Shown in pieces: positions 5,544 through 12,613 of a DNA stretch of 12,613 nt; the first letter of the stretch is position 1, and the number at the start of each line of letters is the position of its first letter. Origin of the DNA: Syntrophaceae bacterium. GTDB taxonomy: Bacteria > Desulfobacterota > SM23-61. The notes under the pieces were generated by a model, which saw only the letters and a program-made list of their open reading frames with translations, did no database searches and had not been told where the DNA came from. The position numbers were made by a program, and so were the translations under genes. The stretch is taken from assembly GCA_003154025.1 (NCBI GenBank), contig PMCE01000277.1, forward strand, positions 10,585 through 23,197, given 5' to 3'.

Positions 5544-6941
5544 TCATTCTTCGGGATTCTCTGGCGGAGTCGAACCGTCCTCCAGAGAGGCGGCCATTCC
5601 GTACTTGTCCATCTTGTACTTTAGAATCCGCCGGCTGATCCCCAGCAGGTCGGCCGCCTTCGTCTGGACGAAGTTGCTTTTTTTCAGAGCTTCCAGGATG
5701 ATGTCTTTCTCGAAATCCCGTTCCGCGTCTTCGAAAGAAATCCGTCCGCCCAGGACCCCCTGTTTGATCTGTTCAACCTTCGAGGTGGACTTCAACATCG
5801 ACGGAAGATCATTGGGGGTGATGATATCGGCGCAACTGAGCACCACCACCCGCTCGATGATATTCTCCAGTTCCCGCACGTTTCCCGCCCACTCGTAGGC
5901 GGCCAGAATGTCCATGGCCTCCGGGGTAATCTTCTTTTGACCCGCTCCCGCGTGCTTCCCCAGAAAATGCTGGACCAGGAGAGGGATGTCTTCCTTACGT
6001 TGGCGCAGAGGAGGGATGGTCAAAGGGACCACATTGATCCGGTAGTAAAGGTCGGACCGGAAGGTCCCCCGGCTCATCATCTCCTCCAGGTTCTTGTTGG
6101 TCGCGGAAATAAGACGCACGTCCACCTGGATCGTTTTGCCGCCCCCCACCCGCATGAATTCACGCTCCTGGAGAGCCCGGAGGATCTTGGCCTGCGTGGG
6201 AAGGCTGAGCTCGGAGACCTCATCCAGGAAAAGGGTGCCCTGGTGGGCCAGTTCAAAATGCCCGATGCGCCGGTTTTGAGCGTCGGTGAAGGCCCCCTTC
6301 TCGTGGCCGAAGAGCTCGCTTTCGATCAGGGTCTCGGGGATGGCCGCACAGTTGACGGCCACGAAGGGTTTGTTCTTCCGGGGGCTGTTGTAATGAATCG
6401 CCCGGGCCACCAGTTCTTTTCCGGTTCCGCTCTCCCCGTGGATCAGCACCGTGGAGTTCCGCTCGGCGATCTGCCGGATGGTTCCGTAAATATCCCGCAT
6501 CTCCTTGGATTTGCCGATGATGTTGTCGAATCGGTAGCGTTCTTCGATCTCCGTCTGGAGACGGCGGTTCTCAGTCCTCAGGTCCCGGCTCTCCAGGGCC
6601 TTGTCGGCGATGATCTTCAGTTCCTCCACGTCGAAGGGTTTGGTAATATAGTCCTGCGCCCCCAGCTTCATGGCCTCCACTGCGGTCTTCATCGTTTTGG
6701 TCGCAGTGAGCATGATCACCGGGATCATGGGGTGGCTCTCCCGGACTTCCTTGAGCATCTCCATACCGTCCTTCTGGGGCATGAGGATGTCCAAAAAGAT
6801 GAGGTCCGGGTCCTCGGTCAGAATTTTTTCCAAGGCTTCCTTCGCGTTGGCAGCAGTGATGACCTGGTAATCTTTTTTGAAGATCATCCGCAGGGAATCC
6901 CGCACGCTTAATTCATCGTCAACCACCAAGATCTTACGCAT
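5544..6941 (-). CDS. NtrC-family sigma-54-dependent response regulator (receiver, AAA+, Fis-type HTH)
   Basis: 465 residues with the full three-domain layout. The receiver (1-120) has the acidic pocket DDE at 8-10, phosphoacceptor D51 in LIFLDILMPQ, T79 and K101. The AAA+ domain has Walker A GESGTGKE (169-176), Walker B GTLFLDE (235-241), the FRSDLYYRI and PPLRQRKEDIP segments, and YEWAGNVRELEN. The C-terminal HTH is QTKAADLLGISRRILKYKMD. Phosphorylation should drive hexamer assembly and ATP-dependent opening of sigma-54 promoters. The L1 loop that touches sigma-54 reads GAFTDA (216-221) rather than GAFTGA. The ATG overlaps the preceding gene's stop by 8 bases (ATGCGTAA), so expression is coupled to the two kinase-type genes upstream, which are the obvious phosphodonor source. 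Target promoters are not identified. Confidence 0.95.
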   Translation of the reverse strand: MRKILVVDDELSVRDSLRMIFKKDYQVITAANAKEALEKILTEDPDLIFLDILMPQKDGMEMLKEVRESHPMIPVIMLTATKTMKTAVEAMKLGAQDYITKPFDVEELKIIADKALESRDLRTENRRLQTEIEERYRFDNIIGKSKEMRDIYGTIRQIAERNSTVLIHGESGTGKELVARAIHYNSPRKNKPFVAVNCAAIPETLIESELFGHEKGAFTDAQNRRIGHFELAHQGTLFLDEVSELSLPTQAKILRALQEREFMRVGGGKTIQVDVRLISATNKNLEEMMSRGTFRSDLYYRINVVPLTIPPLRQRKEDIPLLVQHFLGKHAGAGQKKITPEAMDILAAYEWAGNVRELENIIERVVVLSCADIITPNDLPSMLKSTSKVEQIKQGVLGGRISFEDAERDFEKDIILEALKKSNFVQTKAADLLGISRRILKYKMDKYGMAASLEDGSTPPENPEE

Positions 6942-8472
6942 CGTTTTCTCTCAACGCCCCTTCCTTCCGATTTCCCGCAGGAAACTGGAGGCGGACGGTC
7001 ATGCCCCCGTCATCTTCCTGAAGAACCTGCATCTTCCCCCGATTCCGGACCATGACCCGGCGAATCAGCAAAAGGGCCATGTTCAGGTTCTGAAAGTCCG
7101 GTCCGGCTTCGAGTCCCACCACCTTGGAGAAGGTGCGCAGGGCTCCTTCACGGCTATTGTACCACAAAATCAAATCGGCGAAATCGATCGGCCCCCCTGC
7201 GCCCTCTTCCCGGGAAAAACGGGTGGAGACGTGCAGCGGACCTTCGGGGTTCGCCTTGGAGAATGCGTTTTCCAGGAGGTTCCGCAAGACGAAACCCATT
7301 TGCGGTTTATCGAAAAGTACCGGGGGCAGCCCTTTTCCCAGGTCGGTGAGGACCTCTTTTATCTTCGGGTGGTCCAGTTTTTCGTGCTGCTGGAGGATCT
7401 CCTCCAAGGCGGCATTCAAGTCCAGGAGGCCGCCGCGGGGGGTTGAAAACTGGGCGAATTCCAAGAGATTCTCCAGCAGATCATTGATCCGGTGGACATC
7501 CTGGTTGACCAGCCGGGAGAACTCCTGACGGAATTCCGGGTCTTCGTATTTCTCGGGCAGGAGATGGGCAAAGGTGCTGATGGCCACAAGGGGGTTCTTG
7601 ATCTCATGGGCCAGGGTCGGAATGGTGACCTCAAACCAGGGTTCCTTGTCTTCCTTCGGCTGGGTTCCCCTTCCCAAAGATCCGGGGGAAGGACTAAAGA
7701 CCAGATCCTCGGGGGACAGGAGGGTCCCTTTTTTCAGGGCCGCCGATCGAAGGATCAGGCTTTCCAGCTCGGGAAGGTTCCCCGGCCAGTCATAGGCCTG
7801 AAGGGCCTGCAGGGCTTCGGGAGAAAATTTCGTAAGGTCTTCCGCCGCCGGCATTCTTTCCTGCAGTATCTCGCCCACCAAACGGGGAATCTCCCCCTTC
7901 CGTTCACGCAGCGGGGGGAGATAAAGGGTCAACGTCTCCAGGGTTTGGAAAAGGTCCTCCCTGAACTTCTTGGCGGTCACCGCTTCAGCCAGAGGAGCGG
8001 AGGAGGAAGAAAGGATCTGAGCGTTAAAAACCACCTCTTCCAGCCCGGGCCAGCGGACCTGTTGATCGGCCAGGAGATCCACGAGAATCGCCTGCAACTC
8101 CTCCTCCAGGCTCTCCACTTCCTCCCAGTAAAGGGTCAGGGAGACTCTCTGGGCGGGCCACCGGGTTCCCAGCCATAACGAAAGCTTCTCGATGAATTTT
8201 GGCGGAGTCAACCTGCGGGAGGACAAGCGCAGCATGGGGCTGTCCCTCCAGGGCCCCAGAAAGTGGAGGACTTTGGCCACCTCGCCCTTCCCGGTCCCTT
8301 CTTCCCCCTGCAGAAAGACGGGCAGACCGGAAGAGGCGAACTGGGTCACTCTTTCCCGATTCTCCGCCGAAATTCGGGATGACTGGAGCCAGCGGAGGAT
8401 TCTTTTCCCCGCTTTCTTCTTGTCCCCGGAGGCGTCCTCCGTCGGATTCCCATCTTTACCGCCGCTCGGCAC
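6934..8472 (-). CDS. Hybrid of a degenerate NtrC-type AAA+ domain and a degenerate histidine kinase
   Basis: 512 residues, soluble, from a GTG at 8472 that overlaps the upstream kinase gene by 17 bases. Residues about 35-260 align with the sigma-54 activator AAA+ fold. Walker A GEEGTGK (56-62), FREDLFQTLETLTLYLPPLRERKGEIP (170-196) and YDWPGNLPELESLI (228-240) are retained. The ESELFGHEKGAFTGA segment is missing, and Walker B is altered to SLTLYWEEVE. Residues about 280-345 form a HisKA domain with AHEIKNPL and H289. About half its positions match the upstream kinase's domain, suggesting duplication. The C-terminal part keeps an N-box-like LLENAF (N402), but the DxGxG and GxGLGL boxes are absent (NLNMALLLI occupies the latter). 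It probably cannot make ATP-phosphate transfer itself. A role as phosphotransfer, scaffold or AAA+ partner between kinase and regulator is inference. There is no DNA-binding domain. Confidence 0.88.
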   Translation of the reverse strand: MPSGGKDGNPTEDASGDKKKAGKRILRWLQSSRISAENRERVTQFASSGLPVFLQGEEGTGKGEVAKVLHFLGPWRDSPMLRLSSRRLTPPKFIEKLSLWLGTRWPAQRVSLTLYWEEVESLEEELQAILVDLLADQQVRWPGLEEVVFNAQILSSSSAPLAEAVTAKKFREDLFQTLETLTLYLPPLRERKGEIPRLVGEILQERMPAAEDLTKFSPEALQALQAYDWPGNLPELESLILRSAALKKGTLLSPEDLVFSPSPGSLGRGTQPKEDKEPWFEVTIPTLAHEIKNPLVAISTFAHLLPEKYEDPEFRQEFSRLVNQDVHRINDLLENLLEFAQFSTPRGGLLDLNAALEEILQQHEKLDHPKIKEVLTDLGKGLPPVLFDKPQMGFVLRNLLENAFSKANPEGPLHVSTRFSREEGAGGPIDFADLILWYNSREGALRTFSKVVGLEAGPDFQNLNMALLLIRRVMVRNRGKMQVLQEDDGGMTVRLQFPAGNRKEGALRENDA

Positions 8473-10579
8473 TCTTTCCCCCCGGTTTGAGAGGCAAATG
8501 GATTTTGAAGCTCGTCCCTTTCCCGACTTCGCTCTCTACGCTGATGAAACCGCCGTGGTCGTGAATGATCTGATGGCTGATTGCCAGACCCAGGCCGCTG
8601 CCCTCCGGGCGGGTGGAGAAAAAAGGGTCGAAGATTCGCTCCAGGTTTTCCTTCGGAATTCCCCCCCCCGTATCCCGAACCTCAATCTGGACAAACGGTT
8701 CGACCTTCTCTTCGATCGGAACCTGAACCGTCCGGGTTTCGATCCAGATCTTCCCCTCCCCTTTGATGGCCTGGATGGCATTCAGGAGGATGTTGAGCAG
8801 AACCTGTTTGAGCTGCTCGGCATCCACCTTTACGTTGGGAAGGTCTTGGGAATAATTCTTTTGCAGAGCCACGTTCTTCTTCCGGGCCTCCGTGGCGATC
8901 AGGACCTCCATCTTGTCGATCAGGGTGTTGACGTCCTCGCCCTCCAGGCGGGGCTCCGACGGCCGGGCGAAACCCAAAAGCTCGTTAATCAGGGAAGTCA
9001 ACCGATCGATCTCCCCGGAGGCCACCTTCAGGAAATAATTCCGGAACTCCTCGTCCTCGATCCGCTCGGGGAGCAGTTGGGTGAACGTCTTGATGGAGAC
9101 CAGCGGGTTGCGGATTTCGTGGGCCAGGCTGGCGATGAGGGTCCCCAGGGAGGCCAACCGGTCCGCACGGCGCATGATGTTCTGGGATTTTTTCAAATTC
9201 TCATAGAGGATGGAGTTCTCGATGGCGATGGCCACCTGGTTGGCCAATGGATACAGGAGTTCGAGATCCTCCTTATAATACATGTCTTCCGGGACTTTGG
9301 GGCCCAAGGTAATGAACCCTATGAGCCGGTTCATATAAATGAGAGGGAGGCAGACTTCGGCTTGCAGCTGGATCATGATTTTCAAAACGTCCTTCTCCAC
9401 CGGCGAGGTTCCCAACTGCTCCAATTCGGCCAGTAGAATCGCTTCCTCCCGATTCTGCAGGAACTCGATTATGGGGGCGGCGATCTGGAAGGCCTCTTCG
9501 CGCGGAGACCCTCGGAGGAGACGGGGCTGAAACACGTCCTTCTCCGGGTCGCGAAGGAAGATGGAAATCTGCCTTACCCCCATGGCTTTCTCGACCGTGT
9601 CCGCCAGCATGCTCAGCAGGCGATTCAAGTCCAGGATGGTCCCCAGACGGCGGCCAAATTCATACAGAATCTGATGATAGTCATACTTGTGCTTCACGAT
9701 CACCTGATGCATAGCCCGATCGAAGAAGACCTTTATGGCGTTAAAAAAAAGCGTGGCAAGAATACCGAGGAAGATCAGAACAATCGTAAAGGGAAACTCG
9801 GTGTGGTTGAAAAAAAGGATCTCCACCAAAGCGATGGCTACAAAACCGGGAATGGCGACCACGGCAAAGGATAAAATGTAACTCAATCCCTTGGACATGA
9901 AAACGCTGACGTCCATCAGCCGGTGTTGAACCACCGAGTAGGCGGCAATAAAAAGCCCGATGCTGACCGCGATGCTCCCCAAGGGATAGACCCTCAACCC
10001 AAAAACCGGAAAAAAATTCACGCTGCCGAGCACAACACTCACCGCCATGGCAAGGAAAAAGTACTTCAATCTTTGCCGTAGATAGCTGTTGGCATGAGTG
10101 TACTCTTTAAACATGTGGAAGAAAGCGATTATTACGGCGACGATAAATTGGACAAGATAAAGAACGTACAGAGGGCCTGACTTGAAGGAATACCCCCAGG
10201 GATAAGCGATTAGGTTCCCCTGAAATTGGCGGGTCCAGCTGATGGCTGCCAAAAAACAGGATATTCCGTAGAAAATCATCAGAATCTTCTTGTTCCGCCG
10301 GGAGATTCCTTGCGGGTTTGTAAAAACAAGGGAAAAATGCAGAAAGGTTGGAGGGATGAAGAGATGCGGGCTCCGGAAAATATTGCCCCAAATGACAACA
10401 AACTCAGGATTCGGGCCGGAGATAATCCCGGACCAGTTTACATTCCACAGACAAACGCACAGGAGCATAATCGCAAAGGATCTGTTGACCGGATTGGCCT
10501 TATTATTCGAATAAACAAAAAAAGCCACAAAGAGGTAGGCTATGGCGGCGATCAAAGGGGGGAGGGCATGAAGGTTCAC
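8456..10579 (-). CDS. Membrane sensor histidine kinase (multi-TM sensor, GAF, HisKA, HATPase)
   Basis: 707 residues. The N-terminal 290 residues hold about eight to nine membrane segments (near 7-23, 34-53, 72-88, 98-116, 137-156, 172-191, 200-217, 232-256, 263-283), similar to 7TM-type kinase sensors. A GAF domain spans about 300-457. The kinase core has [13 protein letters not shown] with H487, N-box [12 protein letters not shown] (N600), DTGGGI (636-641), [18 protein letters not shown] (650-667) and G2-like [13 protein letters not shown], so it is complete and likely active. The GTG start at 10579 follows GGAG with a 7-base gap. It resembles the architecture of PrsK-type kinases, but no PEP-CTERM gene is near, so that name is not used. 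It overlaps the hybrid kinase by 17 bases and heads the operon ending in the NtrC-type regulator. The ligand or signal is unknown. Confidence 0.94.
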   Translation of the reverse strand: MNLHALPPLIAAIAYLFVAFFVYSNNKANPVNRSFAIMLLCVCLWNVNWSGIISGPNPEFVVIWGNIFRSPHLFIPPTFLHFSLVFTNPQGISRRNKKILMIFYGISCFLAAISWTRQFQGNLIAYPWGYSFKSGPLYVLYLVQFIVAVIIAFFHMFKEYTHANSYLRQRLKYFFLAMAVSVVLGSVNFFPVFGLRVYPLGSIAVSIGLFIAAYSVVQHRLMDVSVFMSKGLSYILSFAVVAIPGFVAIALVEILFFNHTEFPFTIVLIFLGILATLFFNAIKVFFDRAMHQVIVKHKYDYHQILYEFGRRLGTILDLNRLLSMLADTVEKAMGVRQISIFLRDPEKDVFQPRLLRGSPREEAFQIAAPIIEFLQNREEAILLAELEQLGTSPVEKDVLKIMIQLQAEVCLPLIYMNRLIGFITLGPKVPEDMYYKEDLELLYPLANQVAIAIENSILYENLKKSQNIMRRADRLASLGTLIASLAHEIRNPLVSIKTFTQLLPERIEDEEFRNYFLKVASGEIDRLTSLINELLGFARPSEPRLEGEDVNTLIDKMEVLIATEARKKNVALQKNYSQDLPNVKVDAEQLKQVLLNILLNAIQAIKGEGKIWIETRTVQVPIEEKVEPFVQIEVRDTGGGIPKENLERIFDPFFSTRPEGSGLGLAISHQIIHDHGGFISVESEVGKGTSFKIHLPLKPGGKSAERR

Positions 10580-11013
10580 TTTATTTCTCCATCACAGCCC
10601 AACGGGGTAAGCGTTGGTAGCCCAGGCGGCTTTTCGGAAATAGTTGAAAACTCTTCCCCCACACGGAAAAGATTTTCCACTGACGTAAAATTGGAGCGAG
10701 ACCGGCATACCTGTCCGCTCCATAGAAACTGGGACGGAGGGGAGCCCGGATGCTGGATGAGAGCTTTGATTGACTATAGTATCGACAGGAAATGAACATT
10801 TCTTGACGAGTTCCCGGTCCGCCGGATTTTCCAGCCGGGCAGCTCCAGGATTCCTGATATGGCAACTAGTATCCGAAGATCCAGGAGGTGAGGAAGCAAG
10901 AAAGGATACGAATTTTTTGTGGCTGGAGGTTTTTTTTTGACTAATGAGCGGTAGCCGGATCGGCAAATCTTTCAAAATCCCTGCCCTCGATAGGCTCCTT
11001 GATTCTTGAACGA
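10580..11013. other. Gene-free leader region upstream of the sensor kinase operon
   Basis: 434 bases between the ketosynthase stop and the kinase start. No protein-like frame is seen: the 127- and 94-codon minus frames are Ser/Pro-rich and resemble nothing. It contains small symmetric elements (CAGGA-T-TCCTG at 10846-10856, CCCGG/CCGGG at 10813-10839) and a run of nine T at 10930-10938. A minus-strand GATACTATAG at about 10774-10783 could be a -10 region but has no good -35 partner. The operon promoter should lie here but I could not fix it. Confidence 0.45.
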
Positions 11014-12255
11014 CTATACCTTCCTGTAAGCCAATACTACGTTTGTTCCCCCCAAGCCCCAGGAATTCGCCAAGGCCACCCGGATATCTCTTTTCTTTGC
11101 CGTTTTCGGAACGTAATCGAGGTCCAATTCCGGATCTGGAACTTCATAATTGAGCGTCGGGGGAAGGATTCCCTCATGCAAGGCTAAGCACGTCGCAACA
11201 CTCTGCATGGCGTTCGATGCCGCCATGGACTGTCCGATCGCGGCTTTGATCGTACTCACCGCCAATTTATACGCGTGATCCCCAAATACCCTTTTAATCG
11301 CCTGGGTTTCGCTTTTATCCATTATCACGGAAGAGTTGGCGTGTCCGCAGATATACTCGACGTCTTCGGGTCTCAGGGAAGACCGAGAAAGAGCCATTTG
11401 AATGGCTTTAATCATATCCCTTGCTTCGGGCCGGAGGACATGTGAATGGGCCGCATCGTTGGTCAGCCCAAAACCTAGGATTTCAGCGTAAATCCTCGCT
11501 CCCCGCTTTTGAGCATGCCCCATTTCCTCCAAAATTAAGGTCCCCGCTCCTTCGCCGAAAATGTAGCCTGCCCTGCGTTTATCGTACGGGCATAGGATCT
11601 TTTTGGGATCTCCGCCGTTGTTGGGGGCCATGGAACGGGTGGCAGCATAAAGACCATACGTCAGAGGATAAATGGGGGTATCAGCTCCGCCCGAAACCAG
11701 CACCTCCGAAAGTCCGGAACGGATCGCGTTATAGCCATGAGCCAGCGCCACGTTCCCGCCGGAACAGCCAGTAGAGACAGTCAGGTTGTATCCGCGAATG
11801 TCAAAGGCTTCGGCTAAACTTCCGACCATGGCATTGTGATTCATGAGTCCTTCAAACATCGGGTGAACGCGCTTGAGCCCGCGTTCATAAAAGGCCGCGC
11901 CGAATTTTTCATAAATATCCGCCGGGCCCAGCGACGTGCCAAAACACAACCCGACTTCGTAGGGATCTTCTTTCTGAAGATCGAGGCGAGCATCTTCAAG
12001 TGCTTTTTGAGTCGAAACAATGGCAAATTGGCTGCTGCGGGAAAGCCGGCGGGCGCTCTTGGGATTTATGAAATCCGTGGCTTCAAACCTGTTGACCTCG
12101 GCAGCATAGGAGCAGGGATAGGAAGAAGCGTCAAAATGACTGATCGGGCCAATGCCGCTTTTCCCGGCCAGCAGCGCCTGCCAAAAAGCTTCTTTGCCGA
12201 TCCCGATTGGTGATACAACCCCAACCCCCGTGACCGCTACGCGCTTATTGACCAT
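11014..12255 (-). CDS. FabF-like beta-ketoacyl-ACP synthase with a Cys-His-Gln active site
   Basis: 413 residues, thiolase fold, full length for KAS II. It begins RVAVTGVGVVSPIGIG and contains TVSTGCSGG with nucleophile C164, DKRRAGYIFGEGAG, YICGHANSS with H305, STIKAAIGQS with K337, and NSWGLGGTN at 397-405. Normal FabF decarboxylates malonyl-ACP and condenses it with an acyl-enzyme using Cys-His-His. Here the second His (H340 in E. coli) is Q342, and the gate Phe of GFGG is Leu401. This suggests altered condensation chemistry or substrate, for example secondary metabolism rather than housekeeping synthesis. The ATG at 12255 has AAGGGG 5 bases upstream. No acyl carrier protein, ketoreductase or dehydratase gene is in the window. 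Base composition looks more A/T-rich than the kinase and lon blocks. Confidence 0.9.
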   Translation of the reverse strand: MVNKRVAVTGVGVVSPIGIGKEAFWQALLAGKSGIGPISHFDASSYPCSYAAEVNRFEATDFINPKSARRLSRSSQFAIVSTQKALEDARLDLQKEDPYEVGLCFGTSLGPADIYEKFGAAFYERGLKRVHPMFEGLMNHNAMVGSLAEAFDIRGYNLTVSTGCSGGNVALAHGYNAIRSGLSEVLVSGGADTPIYPLTYGLYAATRSMAPNNGGDPKKILCPYDKRRAGYIFGEGAGTLILEEMGHAQKRGARIYAEILGFGLTNDAAHSHVLRPEARDMIKAIQMALSRSSLRPEDVEYICGHANSSVIMDKSETQAIKRVFGDHAYKLAVSTIKAAIGQSMAASNAMQSVATCLALHEGILPPTLNYEVPDPELDLDYVPKTAKKRDIRVALANSWGLGGTNVVLAYRKV

Positions 12256-12300
12256 TTTTTCCCCTTGGTGAGAACATCGGGCTAATTTTTCAAGTTTTTC

Positions 12301-12435
12301 TTAGGGATCAGTCAGATCAATAATTTGAACTCGCAGGAAAACCTCCCGGACCCCCTTCCCCTTTTGATCGACTCGAAAGAGTCTTTTCTTGACCTCGCTC
12401 GAATGCTTTCTTCCGGATATCCAGAGAACCCTCAT
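12301..12435 (-). CDS. Possible 44-codon leader ORF upstream of the ketosynthase gene (unproven)
   Basis: An ATG at 12435 opens a 44-codon frame, MRVLWISGRK to RVQIIDLTDP, ending in TAA at 12301, 45 bases before the ketosynthase start. It begins only about 15 bases past the -10 box of the promoter at 12450-12479, so its leader would be very short, and its ribosome binding site (TTGGG) is poor. The composition is basic and protein-like but matches no family I know. It could be a small protein, a leader peptide, or chance. Confidence 0.25.
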   Translation of the reverse strand: MRVLWISGRKHSSEVKKRLFRVDQKGKGVREVFLRVQIIDLTDP

Positions 12436-12449
12436 AACCCAAGTAAGTC

Positions 12450-12479
12450 TTTATACCCTAAATACCGGGAAAAAATCAA
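12450..12479 (-). promoter_or_regulatory. Sigma-70-type promoter of the ketosynthase gene
   Basis: On the minus strand TTGATT (12479-12474), an 18-base spacer and TATAAA (12455-12450), preceded by an A/T-rich tract (about 12478-12500) that could act as an UP element. The start would be near 12443, giving an untranslated leader of about 190 bases. That leader contains a small GACTC/GAGTC hairpin (12370-12383). Confidence 0.55.
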
Positions 12480-12613
12480 TTAAAATTATTTTTTGAAGAT
12501 TTCTGAGATTATTCTTTTTCAGCCCAATGGTCCGAATCAGCAGGAATATACCCTTTTGGGCATCATTCTTGCATCGTTGCCGGGGCCCGCAGGCGTTAAT
12601 CGTTTAAAACCCC

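Larger units (their letters stand above)
12256..12613. other. A/T-rich upstream region of the ketosynthase gene
   Basis: 358 bases to the window edge. It contains the promoter at 12450-12479, the possible leader ORF, and from about 12550 to the edge a more GC-rich stretch with GGGCCC. No other gene is recognisable. The end of the next upstream gene is not visible. Confidence 0.4.

Noticed and set aside
8192..9436. 414-codon plus-strand frame opposite the two kinase-type genes
   Set aside because: Runs across the junction of two well-recognised minus-strand genes and has shadow-type composition.
10930..10938. T9 tract as a plus-strand terminator
   Set aside because: No GC-rich stem precedes it and no plus-strand gene ends there.
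10592..10975. 127-codon minus-strand frame upstream of the kinase gene
   Set aside because: No recognisable domain or ribosome binding site, with Ser/Pro-rich composition typical of non-coding sequence.
12370..12383. GACTC-GAAA-GAGTC hairpin followed by TTTTCTT as a plus-strand terminator
   Set aside because: The stem is only 5 bp and no plus-strand gene is present upstream. It lies inside the leader of the ketosynthase transcript.
12540..12553. GG-N10-GC spacing like a sigma-54 promoter upstream of the ketosynthase
   Set aside because: Only the GG and GC dinucleotides match. The flanking bases (GGGTAT, CTGCT) fit the TGGCACG/TTGC consensus poorly, and a better sigma-70 promoter lies downstream.

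Overview
The window reads as a chromosomal segment of a Gram-negative, sigma-54-using bacterium, most likely a member of the former Deltaproteobacteria (Desulfobacterota). This is an inference from gene style (NtrC-family regulator ending in an LGISRRILKYKMDKYG-type helix-turn-helix, a 7TM-type histidine kinase, DUF1848, YoaA/DinG helicase, AAATTCCAA-type intergenic repeats), not from a marker gene. All credible genes lie on the minus strand. The many long plus-strand reading frames are GC-rich shadows.

From high to low coordinates (the direction of transcription), four blocks can be seen. (1) 12613-11014: an A/T-richer leader with a good sigma-70-type promoter, a possible 44-codon leader ORF, and a FabF-like ketoacyl-ACP synthase whose second catalytic His is Gln. 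(2) 10579-5544: a tightly overlapped three-gene signalling operon. It holds a membrane histidine kinase (multi-TM sensor, GAF, HisKA, HATPase), then a strange hybrid that joins a degenerate NtrC-type AAA+ domain to a kinase module with a phosphoacceptor His but no recognisable ATP-binding G boxes, then an NtrC-class response regulator (receiver, AAA+, Fis-type HTH). A 434-bp gap with no gene precedes this operon. (3) 5543-4388: a structured intergenic stretch with two inverted-repeat systems, then a DUF1848 protein (putative Fe-S/radical-SAM-like) driven by a promoter whose -35/-10 spacer is a perfect palindrome. That gene ends abruptly at its last cysteine motif, next to a repeat. (4) 4208-1: a two-gene operon (internally duplicated polytopic membrane protein, then DinG/YoaA-type Fe-S helicase, 8-nt overlap), then the protease gene lon with its own near-consensus promoter. 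lon runs off the window at base 1.

Functionally the segment mixes housekeeping genes (Lon proteolysis, DNA-damage helicase, fatty-acid-type condensation) with a phosphorelay to sigma-54 transcription. The most unusual item is the middle gene of the signalling operon (6934-8472). It looks like a pseudo-enhancer-binding-protein fused to a pseudo-kinase, placed between the true kinase and the true regulator. The stimulus and target promoters of this system cannot be read from the window.
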